A stretch of DNA of 64,000 nt from Clitopilus passeckerianus (lineage: Eukaryota; Basidiomycota; Agaricomycetes; Agaricales; Entolomataceae), in the NCBI GenBank assembly GCA_944990035.1, contig CALYLX010000080.1:62001-126000 (forward strand), in the 5' to 3' direction. Numbering within the stretch: position 1 is the stretch's first letter; every line of letters begins with the position of its first letter. Below are positions 22,801 through 34,577 of the stretch, piece by piece. The notes below the pieces were generated by a model. The model did not search any database. It was not told the origin of the DNA and worked only from the letters and a program-made list of their open reading frames with translations. The position numbers and the translations under genes were made by a program.

Positions 22801-24100
22801 TTTTTCGGACTTCCTACTGGGAATTACCCTCTTGGTGGGTGCGTCGCCCCGTATGAGCTGGGAGATGTTTGTAACAAACAATCAGGTCTATGATTATTTC
22901 GAAATGGTAGAACTGGAGGTACACCTTACCCTTCGCATTTATATGCCAAAACTATAAAAGCCTCAGGTCGCATTCATCTGGGAAGCAAAGTGAGACGTCG
23001 GCAAGGTTTTATATCTCCTCTCTAGGTATACACCGTTCGTATGTGTATCTTCCACAATCTACTGTAAGTCATTGATATTCTCCTTCAAAATGCTCATTCC
23101 TTGAAAATGCAATCTCAGACATCTCAGCGCTGCTTATTCCCCTTCATGTGTGCACCCTTTCCTATGTTTATCAGCCAGAATCGAGGCTCACAATTCGCAG
23201 GCATGCCACAGGATTGTCTACTTTATAAATTGTACGTGCCGGAATCAACTTGAATGGATGAATGCCTTTATTAAGACGTACGACTGCTATATCAGTCGGT
23301 AGCACTGTTTCCATCCTAGCCGCAGAGGGTTCGTTATTCGTATATCTCTTTTATGGCATTAATTGTGATCACACTCTGTCAGCGATTCTCGTCCAGCGAA
23401 CGTTCGCACTTTCAGGCAGGCAATAACCGATGGCTCCTGGCATGTCTTCTGGTCGTTTATTCGGTATTCTACTATTCTTTACTCCCTTAGCATCCGTCTA
23501 ACTCACTCCCAGGGTGCAGCGATCTCGGTTTTCGTCATCATCGCGATAATACTACCCTCGCTAAGATGCAAGTTACATTCCTGATCTATCCAACATAGCA
23601 TTATGTCATTTACTTACACCCCACAGATCGTGAATCGCCCATACCTACTCTAAGGCCATGCTTCGCAATCGATGGCAAATCTATCGGTTATTTAGCCCCT
23701 GCTCTGATTCTTGCATTCGAAACACGTGAGTCATTGTACTATTTGATCTTTCTCGAGACAATCGCTTACTGCGCCTTGGCGACGCTAGTGATTACCATAA
23801 TCTTACGAATATTCCACAGGAGGAATTATTCGAATCTCTTATAATGTTAGGAACTCTACCGCTGAACATTTTCACTAAGCCTCACGCCACCCTGTAGATT
23901 TCAACTCGCGATGCACTCCCTGTTATTATGCCGAATCCTTCTCCACGTCCGGAGAGATGCTGCCCCAGTTCATTGGGAGGAAAGATACGAGTCCGACCAT
24001 GTCTCTGTCCTGCAATTCCAAAAATCCGCGACAAGGGTGCCGGCAGCGCCGAGTCCCATCTGACGTCTGGATTATCTTTCCCTACCGTCTCCCCAATACG
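22790..24100 (+). pseudogene. DUF6533 membrane protein, copy C, decayed
   Basis: Clearly homologous to copies B and D, with VYDYFEMVELE and VAFIWEAK, but broken in several ways. Exons 1 and 2 are missing. The Trp of the KWDVGK motif is a TGA stop at 22991-22993. A 4-base duplication (GGCAGGCA, about 23415-23422) shifts the frame before NNRW. The exon coding the RRFRHTHS helix and the following membrane exon are deleted around 23800-23830. The 59-base GC-AG intron (23568-23626) and the 3' exon (MHSLLLCRILLHVRRDA) are still recognisable. Confidence 0.8.
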
Positions 24101-24129
24101 AACCTGTACTCGTATGTGTCTCCCGTACA

Positions 24130-25151
24130 TGTCTTGTTAATATAGACCCTCACTCGTTGCGAGAGAGGGTAAATAGTTATGTTAATGGATAAAGTACATC
24201 GTAAACGCGTGAACAGAATCAGTGGAACCTGTAGACATAGTTTACGAATGCCAAACGATGTCCTGAGCAGTGAAATAGGGCTTAGCGAGATATCTGGCTT
24301 GAACATGTGGGAGGAAAGAAGAGATATTGAAAGGAAAAGAGTAGGCATACGCTCTTGAAGCCATAGGAGCGGTGTTCAGTTTAGCGCCCTGTCATATCCT
24401 CCTGTAGCGCTAGGACGGGCCTCTCACCCCTAGATCCGTGCAAGAAGGAGTTCTTGACGGCGACCGGGGTTAGGCCATGAAGTCGTCCCACAGGATGATG
24501 AGTCGACGAAAGTTTCTCTTTGGAAAATTCCATTTGCGACACATTCTTCCAACGGACTCGCGAAATCGTTGAATGGCTTGTCGATCATGTGCATAGTTGC
24601 CTTGGCGCTGAATGACAATCCTTGACCGAATGACATACTTTACACCAAACTTCCCCTGTGGATGATCCGATCGTCTCTCCCGCCAGGCACGAGGATCTCC
24701 GAACTATTGGCGCATAGTTTGCGAACTCACATTATACCAAGAATAGAAACCTCGCCGAGTTGCTAGAAGGATTATAGTTGCAGGGAATGTCTCCATATCG
24801 GACACTCCGCGACATAAATTGCACCTCACGGGTTATACCGAATCAAACGGTTGTTTTTCTTTGCCCAGCCACTTGAGTGGGCTCTTCCACCCTACATACG
24901 CAATACACTCAATTTGACTATGAAGCTGTGCTTAGTTGGCTCTTGAGACCTTTACATTTGGATTGGCTCCGCTGGCAACCCTCATCAAGAGAATGAAATT
25001 CGAGAGTCTATAAAGGTCGGGGAGCGCCCAAAACTTCGAAGGCCGAAGGCTTGCACAGTGGCTCTATTCTCTATATCTCCCTTCATCTCGTCCCCTGAAA
25101 CAAGCGCTCGGCGATTGGGCCAGCTTAGGCGGACGAACGAATCTCGTTCAA
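24130..25151. other. spacer between copies C and D
   Basis: Up to about 24400 it matches the convergent downstream segment of units A and B (TTGTTAATATAGAC, and a minus-strand tail ending at a CTATGTCTACAGGTT-like sequence), without an open frame. From 24640 to 25151 comes the duplicated upstream flank of copy D. Confidence 0.45.
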
Positions 25152-26785
25152 TGGAGACTTTTGTCGGCTCTGCACGCCGGATTCAGGCGAACACAGTGCG
25201 TGAAGGGTATATATCCCGTGTTTTACGCGATAGCTAACGCGTGCCAGTACTTGGCAGGTAATTGTTTACTCAGTATTTATGGAGCGGTGTTGACGCTTTG
25301 TCAGTGGCAGGCATTACTCTCCTGGTGAGCATGTCGCCTCCATGACTTGTCTTATGATCCTCTACACAAATCATCAGGCCTACGATTATTTCCAAACGTT
25401 AGAACTGGAGGTAGATATCACTCCTTTTGGCGCTTACCCCAAGGCTCCCAGCGGTTCTCAGGTCGCATTTATCTGGAAAGCAAAATGGGACGTCGGCAAA
25501 ATTTTATATCTCCTCACTGGGTATATACCGTTCGTATATTTATCATTCACCGTCTATTGTGAGTAGTTGACATCTTTCGTAATGATCACCCCCTCAAAAT
25601 GCAATCGCAGATCTCTCAGCCACAAATATTTCCCCTCATGTGTGCACCGATTCCCATGTTCATCAGTCAGAATCGATGCTCACAGTTCACAGGCGTGCCA
25701 AAAGATTGTCTACTTCACAAACTGTGTGTGCCTGGATCCAGGCAGAGGTGTCTTCATTAATACACCGCTAATTATCATATCAGCAAGTGGCGCTGTTATC
25801 GTCGCGGCAGCGGAAGGTATTTCAGCCATATAACCTCTTATCTCACAGGCTTGACTCTGATTATAATCTGGCAGCAATTCTCGTCCTGCGAACGTATGCA
25901 CTTTCAGGAAGTAATCGACTGCTCCTGGCATTTCTGCTAGTGCTTTATACGGTACGTTGCCCTTCTTTACGCACTCAACATCCGACTCATTAAATCTTAG
26001 GGGGCAACGGCTTCGGTCGTCGTCCTCATCGCAATAACGACGTCCTCGCTAAGATGCAAGCCATATTCCTAACCTATCGAAGATAATATTATATCGTTTA
26101 CCTGCACCTGGCAGATGGTGAATCGCCCGTACCTACCCTAAGGTCATGCTTCCCAATCGGTGGTAAATCCCTCGGTTACATAGGCTTTGCTCTGATTCTT
26201 GCCTTTGAAACCGGTTAGTCATTGTAACATATTGATCTCCCTCGAACCAATCGCTTACTGCGCCTTGGTGACTCTAGTGATTATGGTGATCACGCTAGTC
26301 ATAGGAATTCGTAGGTTCAGACATACCCACAGTCAACTAGTGGTGTCGCTATATTCAGATGGCATTCTCTTCTTCATCTTCATCTTTCGTGAGTAGCCGT
26401 AGCCGTGTAGTGTCTTTTGTGAATATACTATCTCACTGACTCCGTATAGTCGTGTCTCTCGTCAATATCATCATACAGCTTGCCGGCCCCGTACGCTACC
26501 ATATCTTTCCCCTTATTCGTGATCTCACGAGTTTCACACAGGTGGAATTGGTCGAATCTCTCATCGCGTAAGCAACTCTCCCCCTGAACATCTTCACTAA
26601 ACCTCATGTCACACCTTAGCCTTCAAGTCGTGATGCACTCCTTGTTATCCTGCCGAATTCTTCTCCATGTCCGAAGAGATGCCTCTCCAGGCCATTACGA
26701 GGCGAGATACGAGCTTGAGACCGTCTCTGCAGTACAGTTCCAAACTCTCGTAACAAGGGTGCCTGCAACACGGAATCAAACTTAG
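25152..26785 (+). CDS. DUF6533 seven-helix membrane protein, copy D (290 aa)
   Basis: Fifteen exons join in frame from METFVGSARRIQANT to TAG at 26783-26785, giving the same length as copy B and the same intron positions. Signature: AYDYFQTLELE, VAFIWKAKWDVGK, then LLTGYIPF (Gly replaces the Arg of the usual LLxRY). About seven hydrophobic segments follow, then the tail LQVVMHSLLSCRILLHVRRD. It contains the 10-base exon 25248-25257 (TACTTGGCAG) and the GC-AG intron 26056-26114. No frameshift was seen. Product and ligand are unknown, as for the whole family. Copy D and copy B are the likely functional members of this array. Confidence 0.85.
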
Positions 26786-27376
26786 AACTTGAAGCCCAAG
26801 TCCTGAGGTAGCCAGTGTAGGCATCTCCGTGTGAATATCTCGTTAATATAGTCTAAGAGCCGCCTTAATGCCGAATACATCTAGTCTCTTGTATAATCAC
26901 GAAGGAAATAGTTGAACTTCGTAAGCAGACTACGATTATACTCTCAGAGGCGGTTTTCCCGAGTACGCTTCCCCAAAGTTCTCAAGAGCAGGAACAGTCG
27001 ACAGGCATAAGGTGACCGCAGGAGGCAGGGCACCGACTGAAATGTGACAGATGTACATCAATTCGTCATCACGATGAGCTCAGCCATTTCCGTCTTTGCG
27101 TCCCACCACCACGATAGCGCAGGCAATGCCCCAGGTCTGATATCCGTCTATCCGCTCTTCCATGACCCTCTCTTGAAACGAACACTGAGCACTTACATTC
27201 CACTTACTTGATTCTGGTAGCCATCTTCATGGAGTCAACGATGGTTCTTGCCAGAGGGACCTTGGCATCCGACGAGAATGGTTTAAATTGCGACCTAATT
27301 GGCTGCTGGAAAGCATCATCCAACCCAGCTCTTCACAGTTTTCAAAGGAAATTTCCGCTACATCAGCCTCTCTACC
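26786..27376. other. intergenic between copy D and GST1
   Basis: The first 60 bases still carry the TCGTTAATATAGTC-like motif found downstream of copies B and C. The rest is unique and serves as the 5' flank of GST1. No gene seen. Confidence 0.5.
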
Positions 27377-28251
27377 ATGGTTCTCAAGCTCTACGGTACT
27401 GATTTCGCAACTTGCACTCGCCGAGTGGGCACCGTGCTCTACCAGAAGAAGGTCCCTTTCCAGTTTGTCACGGTGGACATTATGAAAGGCGATCAGAAAT
27501 CCAAAGAACACCTCTTGAGGCAGCCTTTCGGTCGTATTCCATGCCTGGTACGTTACTGCACCTTCTTCCCGCTGTCATCAGCTAATTCTCGTGGCAGGAG
27601 GATGACGGCTTCATGTTGTTTGAGAGTCGTGCCATCATGAGATACCTCGACATGAAATACGCAGACAAAGGTCCAAAACTAATTCCGACTGACTTGAAGA
27701 AGAACGCGCTCTTCGAGCAAGCCGCATCCATCGAGTTAAATCATTTCGATCCCTACGCCTCCAAGGCTGCTGCTGCAGTCGTCTATAAACGGTGCGCCTA
27801 TTCCTCAGTAACTTTGATTGATCAAATCAGCTAATACCATTTACCAGCTTCCGCGGTGAGGATCCAGACTGGGCAGTGTACAAGGAGAATGTCGAGAAGC
27901 TCGACAAGGAAATGGACGGATATGAAGCTCTCTTGTCGAAACAGCGATATATCGGTGGTGATGTACGTCTCACTCGGGATCCTCTCTGACTCGTTCTGAT
28001 CAGAGTATTGTAGGAGGTAACTCTCGCCGACCTATACCACCTTCCTTATGGTAGCTTATTGACGCTCGCTGGCTCCAATTTGCTCCAAGATGAAGAAAAG
28101 CGTCCCAACGTCGCCAGGTACGGCCTTCATGCATATCTTCAGCTGTAGCGTCAAGTGACTAATATTACTATACTCCAGGTGGTGGAAGGAAATCACCGAA
28201 CTCGAGGGATGGTTGGCGGTGAAAGATGGGGTCAAGGAACTATCCCCTTGA
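27377..28251 (+). CDS. phi-class glutathione S-transferase, GST1 (218 aa)
   Basis: Exons 27377-27547, 27598-27791, 27848-27962, 28014-28117 and 28179-28251 join in frame. It conjugates glutathione to electrophilic or toxic compounds in the cytosol. The N-terminal thioredoxin-like domain shows MVLKLYG, QPFGRIPCL (cis-Pro loop) and FESRAIMRY (glutathione site). The helical C-terminal half has LFEQAASIE, HFDPYASKA, TLADLYHLPYG and RPNVARWWKEI, all typical of fungal phi GSTs. Residue 11 is Ala where GST2 and GST4 have Ser, the position of the catalytic Ser in plant phi enzymes, so activity may be altered. It is the first member of a five-member array to 37.8 kb. Confidence 0.92.
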
Positions 28252-28460
28252 ACAGACAGCCATAGTCGCACCTGATAATCGATGTTCAACTACCCTGCTC
28301 ACTGTAATAACTAGCGAAATAAAATCCATGAAATCCATGAATGTATCCAGCTGCGTCCTAGCCTTATAGTCATACTCAATGTGCAAGTCTGGATGATAGG
28401 AGACATATTCGAGCGAAAGGAGGCATTCATCATTGCCTACGTCTAAAATACATTCGATTT

Positions 28461-29061
28461 CTAGTTACGGAAGACGTATCCAGCTATGCCCTCAAACTGA
28501 TAACCTCCACGCTGGGCCTGGTCGCGCTCGTCAGCTGAGGTGGTATAGAAGTGGTCAACACCTTGGGCGCTATAGAGGCGGTAGAGAGGAACGCCGCCAC
28601 AGTTCCGGTTGGGGAAGATGTAATAGGTGGCCTCGAGCTTGTATCCGCTCTGTTCAGCCTGGCCACGCTCGGAGGAGCTAGAGGTGTAGAAGTGGTCAGT
28701 GCCGGTGGCGCTGTAGAGGCGGTAGAAGGGAACGGTGCCGCGGTCACGGTTGCTGAAGAGGTAGCCGGCGGTACCCTCGCGAGCGTAACCGAGAGGAACG
28801 GCGTTGGCAACCTCCTGAGAGTTGGTGGTGTAGAAATGGTCGACTACTTGAGAGTTGTAGGAGCGATAGAAAGGGCTGGCGTTCCTACGGTTGCCGCAGT
28901 TGTTGTTACCGGACTGTTTGGTAGGAGTTAGAGATTGGTAGGCTGAGAAAGGGAAAAAAGAACAGTACCTGACGAGCCTCAATGCTAGCGTCATCAGCGG
29001 GCAAGGCTGAGGCAGCGGCAAATGCAAAGAGAGGGGCAGCAGCAAAGAGAGCGAATTTCAT
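28461..29061 (-). CDS. secreted DUF5648 repeat protein 1 (181 aa)
   Basis: Two exons, 28969-29061 and 28461-28913, with a 55-base intron. The first exon encodes a signal peptide (MKFALFAAAPLFAFAAASA) and ends in the dibasic-like EARQ. The mature part has three copies of a roughly 48-residue repeat with PFYRLYS, DHFYTTS, E and GY, EGTAGYLF. This is the DUF5648 pattern, seen in secreted fungal and bacterial proteins and often next to lytic domains; its biochemical role is not established. A paralogue with the same layout lies at 58048-58641. A TATAAAGG box lies about 60 bases upstream of the ATG. Confidence 0.9.
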
Positions 29062-29116
29062 GTTTACAAGGTGGTCGATAGAAAACCGTGAAACGGGACT
29101 GCACCATCAGAGCCAT

Positions 29117-29125
29117 CCTTTATAG
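29117..29125 (-). promoter_or_regulatory. TATA-like box of DUF5648 gene 1
   Basis: CTATAAAGG on the minus strand, about 60 bases before the ATG at 29061. Confidence 0.45.
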
Positions 29126-30286
29126 CATCTGGAAGACCAACCCCTACGCCACTGCCGAGACTCGAGTCGCAATGTCTGAGGGATGAAAGATATCGAGCCT
29201 CCAAAACGTTCTTGGGAACGTCTCAAATTGTTGAACTCGGCCTGAACAGCTTGCTGGGCGGGAACGATCGGTGCACATGTCCCTTGGAGAAAGTCTCGAT
29301 CGTGATCGATTCATGCAAAGTTCAAGACCGTTCTTGAAATCGGTGCGATTGGAACGGTAGCTCAGCGTCGGTGCATGATTTTTTAGGACTCTGACTGCGT
29401 TGGCCATCGACGACGATGCTGGACAGCAAAGAAGAGGTAGAAAGCCGCCGGAAGCGCAAGTCAGTTGGATTCGGCGGCCTTGCATAGAATAGGGGCAATC
29501 AAAGACACATCAGAATATAGAGACCAGCCGAGGCCTGAGCATTGATTCGAGACAGCCCCTCAACCACTTTTCAGCTGAATTTCCAGTAACATTTCGAGGC
29601 AAATGTCGAGTTCGCCGTTAGTTCAGCCAGAGTGGAGATGGGAGATGCATTTCTCCTTTTGGTCTCCTGATTGATTGAAACTGTCAAATTTATCGGCAGA
29701 TCCCGAACCTCCTTCTCCGATATCGGGATCGACGGGCAAGCCTGCGTTGACAGCGAAGCTCTCGCTCTTTTGAGGACCAACTGCGCTAGGATTCCAGAAA
29801 CCTCCCAACCTTCAGGGTGGATTCACGGCGTTCTTTGGACAAGCTGCATTCACCGGACCCTCTCCATCGGATGCCGAATCAACCGCAGATGACATGCCAA
29901 TTTTCCCTGGCGTTGTCGCGACATCCGAATCCTTGGCAAACCACGCTGAATTCCGCTGCCTTGTGAAGCATTTAAATGAGCAAGGATGACGGAGTTACGA
30001 AGAAGCTCTCGATTCCCAGAAAATATTTTCAGACGCGCGATTGTGGCCGTGAGCAAATAAAACATCGTTATTCCTTCTAACCTCACATTTCCAGAAGCCA
30101 TTTCTACCAAAGCGCATTATTCACCTAAACAGATTAATGCTGAGGCTTATGGAGACTTGTGGTGGCGCAAGGGTATCAGTTACACTTGACTATTGTAAAC
30201 GTGAGCCCATCCTCGAATTTTCTGAACCTCATCTCAAACACTTGACCAGAACATCACGACCATCAAGCGCTTCCACCTCCCCACCT
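29126..30286. other. intergenic
   Basis: Only overlapping frames of up to 113 codons without motifs. No exon chain found. Confidence 0.5.
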
Positions 30287-30947
30287 ATGTTCATCGTATC
30301 AACGTCAACCTCGGCCGAGCGGAGGATCCTGGTGGCTGCAGGCAAGATACCCAAGTACCTGAAGGTCCAGGTGCTAAGCCCTTGCCCATTCTACCAGGAT
30401 TGTTCGTCTGTTCTTCGACCTAGGCATGCTCGTATGCTGGCAACTTCCCGCAGGATAACCCCAGCTTCATCCTGTTCCAAAGCCGGGCCCTCACCAAGCG
30501 CCGCGATGCCTACCCGCGAGCCGACCGGCCCGAAAGAGAAAAAGCTTTTGGGCGGGCGTTATTATGCAACCAGTACTGCCGCGTCGAGGCATGCACTGGA
30601 GGCGTTGCTCATTGCCTAACACATCGCTAGTAAGGCAATCACCCCTCTGTCTCCGTATTCTAGTCGTTGATCCCCGGTTTTCAATAGGTACATGACCAAG
30701 GGCCGGGCCCGGTCGTTGCCTCCCTCGCAGAAATATAAGGTACTTTACAAGAGTCAAGGTGGATATGAAGCCACCCTTACAAGCTGAGGGGTATCACTAC
30801 CAGTGCATGCCAATATTATTCCTCTCCACCCCAGGAATCATGACCCTGCACAATACCAGCCCTGTCGACTTGGCCCATCCTCCCGTCGGAGAGATGACGA
30901 AGAACCACGGAAACAAGTTGTCGCTGAATCGAGCTCAGTGTTGCCAG
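30287..30947 (+). pseudogene. relic of a glutathione S-transferase gene
   Basis: Pieces in different frames match the GST order: STSTSAERRILVAAGKIPKY resembles the N-terminal STCTRRV..A region; SFILFQSRALTKR matches the glutathione-site FILFESRAI; KAFGRALLCNQYCRVEA matches the ALFEQA..VEA helix; GGYEATL and then VDLAHPPVGEM with the following Asn/Leu-rich segment match LDGYEAILSK and LADLFHLPxGxM. The piece ends in CCAG before GTGTG at 30947, the same point as the last exon junction of the intact genes. Frameshifts and stops separate the pieces. It is more diverged than the other copies and probably an old member. Confidence 0.55.
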
Positions 30948-31696
30948 GTGTGTGACGTTCTATCTAGGTACCCCTCCCCGCAAGCTGATTACCTACCCGT
31001 CAGGAGGGGTAAAACGATCTCGCGAAGCGTGCTGGATGTCAAAGACATACGCAAAATTAGAATTACTATCGATAGCATGATTCGCTGTCCCGGATCAAAC
31101 TCGAAGTTCGGCTCAATGAAAGTCTATTTCTTCCTTTTATCGACGACCTCGAGTGGGTCCCCAGAGTGCTATCACGCTTCTTTTGAGTAACATCTCGGCA
31201 GCTGGCGACTTGATGATCTGCGACGTCGATGGCGAAGGATGTCGCGAGATGGCTACGAGCCTACTCAAAATCACGTTTTCAGAGCGAATTAGTCCAACGA
31301 GCGTTGATGAACCCCTATGAGCCCCTAATATCCGACTATTTGTGGCGTCACGGAGCATAGCCTGGGTCCTTAGGAGGCTTCTTCTCTCCAAATCTCAGCC
31401 CCGAGTTTATCGATATTGTTCGTTATCACGCAACAGGTACAGCGCCCGCTAAAAGGTACTCACGAAGAACGGTCAAGTGACTACAGGCGCATTCATTTGT
31501 CAGTCGAGGAATACACGCGATCCACCCGATGATCCATACCACTTCTATATCGATCTTATCATTCTCTGGTCTCGACTTGGTTGAGATAGATTGTATATAA
31601 GGAGTACGTGTCTCTGGTCAATCGGTATCTGCAATCCTCATCTCCCAATCTTCCTACCCTCCAACCTTCTCTAGACTCCCAAAGACGCTACGCAAC
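30948..31696. other. intergenic, promoter of GST2 at the right end
   Basis: No gene seen. It ends in the GST2 5' flank with a TATATAA box at 31594-31600. Confidence 0.5.
31594..31600 (+). promoter_or_regulatory. TATA box of GST2
   Basis: TATATAA, 97 bases before the ATG. GST4 has the same box at 36795-36801, 101 bases before its ATG, supporting a conserved promoter layout. Confidence 0.55.
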
Positions 31697-32576
31697 ATGG
31701 TTCTCAAGCTCCACGGTTTCCCTCTTTCCACCAACACCCGCCGTATTGGTCTCTACCTCTATGAGAAGAAGATCCCTTTTGAACTCGTCCTGGTCGACTT
31801 TGTTAAGGGAGAGCACAAGTCCCCTGAGTTCGTTGCCAAGCACCCTTTCGGTCAAGTTCCTCTCCTCGTACGTCCTCCATCGCATCGATTACTCTCATGA
31901 TTTCTCAACGATTTTTGCTCCGTAGGAAGATGATGGACTCCTAGTTTACGAGAGTCGAGCTATCCTTCGTTACCTCGAGGCCAAGTTCACCGACAAGGAG
32001 CCCAAGCTTGCACCCAGCCCATCTGACTTGAAGGCATTCGCTGCTTACGAGCAAGGTGCCTCTGTTGAGCTCACCAACTTCGACCCCTTCGCACAAAAGA
32101 TCTTCTTTGAGAAGGTCGTAAAACCGTAAGCCCATCTTCTGCTGTTGTTTAGATTACGCCCTGATCCCTCCTCAGTCGCTTCGGACAGACCACTGACCAG
32201 GCATTGGTTGATGCCTCCGTCAAGACACTCGATGCCAAGCTCGATGCCTATGAGGCCATCCTCTCCAAGCAGAAATACCTCGGTGGAGACGTGAGTGAAA
32301 ATAGCCCTGGGGAAGATTTTGTCTCTAATTTCATACATAGTCATATTCTCTGGTTGATCTCTTCCACATTCCTTACGGCGAGGGTATCGGACAGGCTGGA
32401 TATGACCTGCTCACCAACGAGAAGAGGCCTAATGTCGCCAGGTGTGTTCAGGGTTGTTATTCGTGCCCCAAAACCTGGCATCCTAATCACTTTCATCCAG
32501 ATGGTGGAAGGAGATCTCAAGCAGGGATGCTTGGACTAAGAACAAGGCTGGCGTTGTCCCAACTCTCACTTATTAG
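31697..32576 (+). CDS. phi-class glutathione S-transferase, GST2 (220 aa)
   Basis: Five exons (31697-31867, 31926-32125, 32176-32290, 32341-32441, 32501-32576) with introns in the same places and phases as GST1. Motifs: MVLKLHG, Ser11 in LSTNTRR (catalytic-Ser position of phi enzymes), KHPFGQVPLL, VYESRAILRY, EQGASVELTNFDPFAQ, LVDLFHIPYG and RPNVARWWKEISS. All glutathione-site positions that I can judge are kept, so this should be an active cytosolic enzyme. The acceptor of exon 4 makes the junction GGD-SYSL, where the paralogues have GGD-EVTL or AGD-EYTL. Confidence 0.93.
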
Positions 32577-32877
32577 ATACCCATTTACTATCCGCCACGC
32601 ATTGGCACGTATTCGCATTGAACAGAATAAAGATGAAACGATTGGAAGCTTGACTTTCTACAAAATACTCAGTCGGCGTCACACAGAGAAGCCAAATTAT
32701 GCGACGTCTAAGACGGAGAATGAGGATACTGTGTCGTCCACAGCGACCAAATCTTCGTTCGCATCGGAAGTCAACATCTCAAGGTGAAATTGAATGTTGC
32801 AACAACGTAACATTGGTATTTTGATACAAGTCAAATACATACAGACAGTTATAAATACCCTCAGCAAATGAAAGATC

Positions 32878-34577
32878 TCAAGCCCTAGCCTTGAGAGCAG
32901 CAGCGTGCGATGTGAGAAGAGTGTAGACCGGAGTGCTGGGGTAGACAGCGTATCCGTCGTTGGGGGTATCACCAGTAGAGAGGTGAGATCCAGCTTGCCT
33001 GAAAAAACGACCAACGCTAGTCAGCTGCCATCCGTCCTCGAGAAACCAAAATGAAAACCCACCAGATGAGGTCACCAGTCAATCCAGAAGAAACGACCTT
33101 GTTGAGCCAAGCGGTGTATACAGTGGCCTGGTTGTCGGTAACACCGAACTCCTCAAGGATGACGGGCTTGTTAGCCTTCGTCATTGAAGTCGCGTGGTCT
33201 GCGATCCATTGGGTTCCCCAGCCTTGAGGGTCGCTGGACTGGCCCCATGGGATGGGGTATGACTGTAGACGAAGTCAGATCCTATGCTCATTAAGTGGTC
33301 AGAAGAAAGGAACTCACGTGGAAGGTACCAAAGTCGATGCTGGAGATGGCCAAATTGGCATCAAAGTCGACACCTTCGCCTCCTTGGTAGGGGTAGGTAG
33401 GTGCACCTGGTTGGTTATAGAAACCTTCGTCTCCGATAGCGACGAGGTGGTTGGAGTCGATGGACTTGATGTAGGCAGAGATTTCCTTAGCCCAGGCGGT
33501 GATAGTTGCGGTTGTGCAAGAACCAGACCAGGTGCTATGAAAGAAATGAATGACAATCTCAAAGATCATAGGGAGCTTGACTCACCCAGTGCTACCCTTG
33601 CACCTCGGCTCATTGGCGAGTTCCCAGCCCAAGATAGTGGGCTCGTTGGCGTAGCGTGAAACAAAGGTCTTGATGTAGTTCTTGAAGGCAGTCTTAACAG
33701 AGGTGTCGGTGTAGAATAGATCGTGGTTGGAGGATCCAAGGATCTGCTTGACGTAGACATCCATTCCACCGTAGTCAGCCCAGTTGTTGGTACTAGCGAC
33801 ATGGTAAATGAGATTCAGCCAGCAAACAGAGGAAGAAAGGCGTACAGGGCAACGATCAAGCGGAGGCCATTGGCTTTTGCTGCGGCAACGACATTGTCGA
33901 AATTCTGGAGTCCAGATGCGCCAGTGTTGACGGTAGGAGTTTTACCCGACCAGCTCTGGTAGTAGTTGCCGCTCGGGCTGGTCACCTCGTTGAAGCCCCT
34001 GGAAATCCGTCAGCATGAAGTCGCTTGGTACAGAATGAGATGAAACCTACCAGGTTCGGACGACAGTAGCTCCGGTTTTTGCGATGTCAGAGAATGCCAG
34101 GTTCATGTTGGCTGTGGAAAGTCCTTGGAGACCGACCCAGTAAGAGTTGGATCTATACGAAGGTTAGACAGGTACGGAAAACTCGGCGGACATCATACCC
34201 AACAACATTGTATTTAGCTCCGTTGAGAGTGAACTTGGTTCCGGAGGTCTTCACGAAACCAGTAGAGGCAGGAGGTGGGGTGGTAGTGGTAGTGGTAGTG
34301 GTGGGAGGTTTAGTGGTAGTAGTAGTTGTCGTGGTGGGAGGCGCAGTCGTCGTGCCGGGAAGGCATTGAGAGTACCAGTCGTTTTGGTACGTGCAGACGG
34401 ATCCAGAAGCGCAGGCTGTAGAGTGGTCAACAAATCTCGCGAGGGTGTAAAGTCGAGAGAGCACTTACTTGTCTCGCCAGTCCAACCATTGCCACCACAT
34501 TGACCCCAGACGGGAACCGTGGCGAAGGCTGGAGAGATAGAGATGGCGAGGGCGACGAGGCTAAGGAATTTCTGCAT
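32878..34577 (-). CDS. secreted endo-beta-1,4-mannanase, CBM1 plus GH5 (441 aa)
   Basis: Eight exons (34469-34577, 34199-34415, 34051-34152, 33846-33998, 33586-33792, 33318-33534, 33063-33262, 32878-32998) join in frame. Order: signal peptide (residues 1-19), a CBM1 cellulose-binding module (about 22-57; WGQCGG, CxxG and WYSQCL present), a Thr/Pro linker (58-90), then a GH5 catalytic domain like subfamily 7 mannanases. Catalytic residues: acid/base Glu255 in ANEPRC and nucleophile Glu373 in LEEFG. It cuts beta-mannan backbones outside the cell, with CBM1 anchoring the enzyme to cellulose. An in-frame upstream ATG at 34598 would add seven residues; I chose 34577 because it gives a standard signal peptide. 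Confidence 0.93.
34275..34345. repeat. microsatellite-like repeat coding the mannanase linker
   Basis: GGTAGT-type triplets repeat on the plus strand, encoding poly-Thr and Pro on the gene strand. Replication slippage would change the linker length in multiples of one residue. Confidence 0.7.

Larger units (their letters stand above)
11800..26900 (+). repeat. four-unit direct array of DUF6533 genes
   Basis: Four homologous units lie in the same orientation with ATG or first exon at 11939 (A), 15332 (B), about 22790 (C, decayed) and 25152 (D). Each unit carries the upstream flank, the same exon order with conserved intron positions, and a shared downstream segment. The spacing is uneven because about 2.5 kb of mobile DNA lies between B and C and about 1.3 kb of unrelated sequence splits C. 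Confidence 0.85.
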
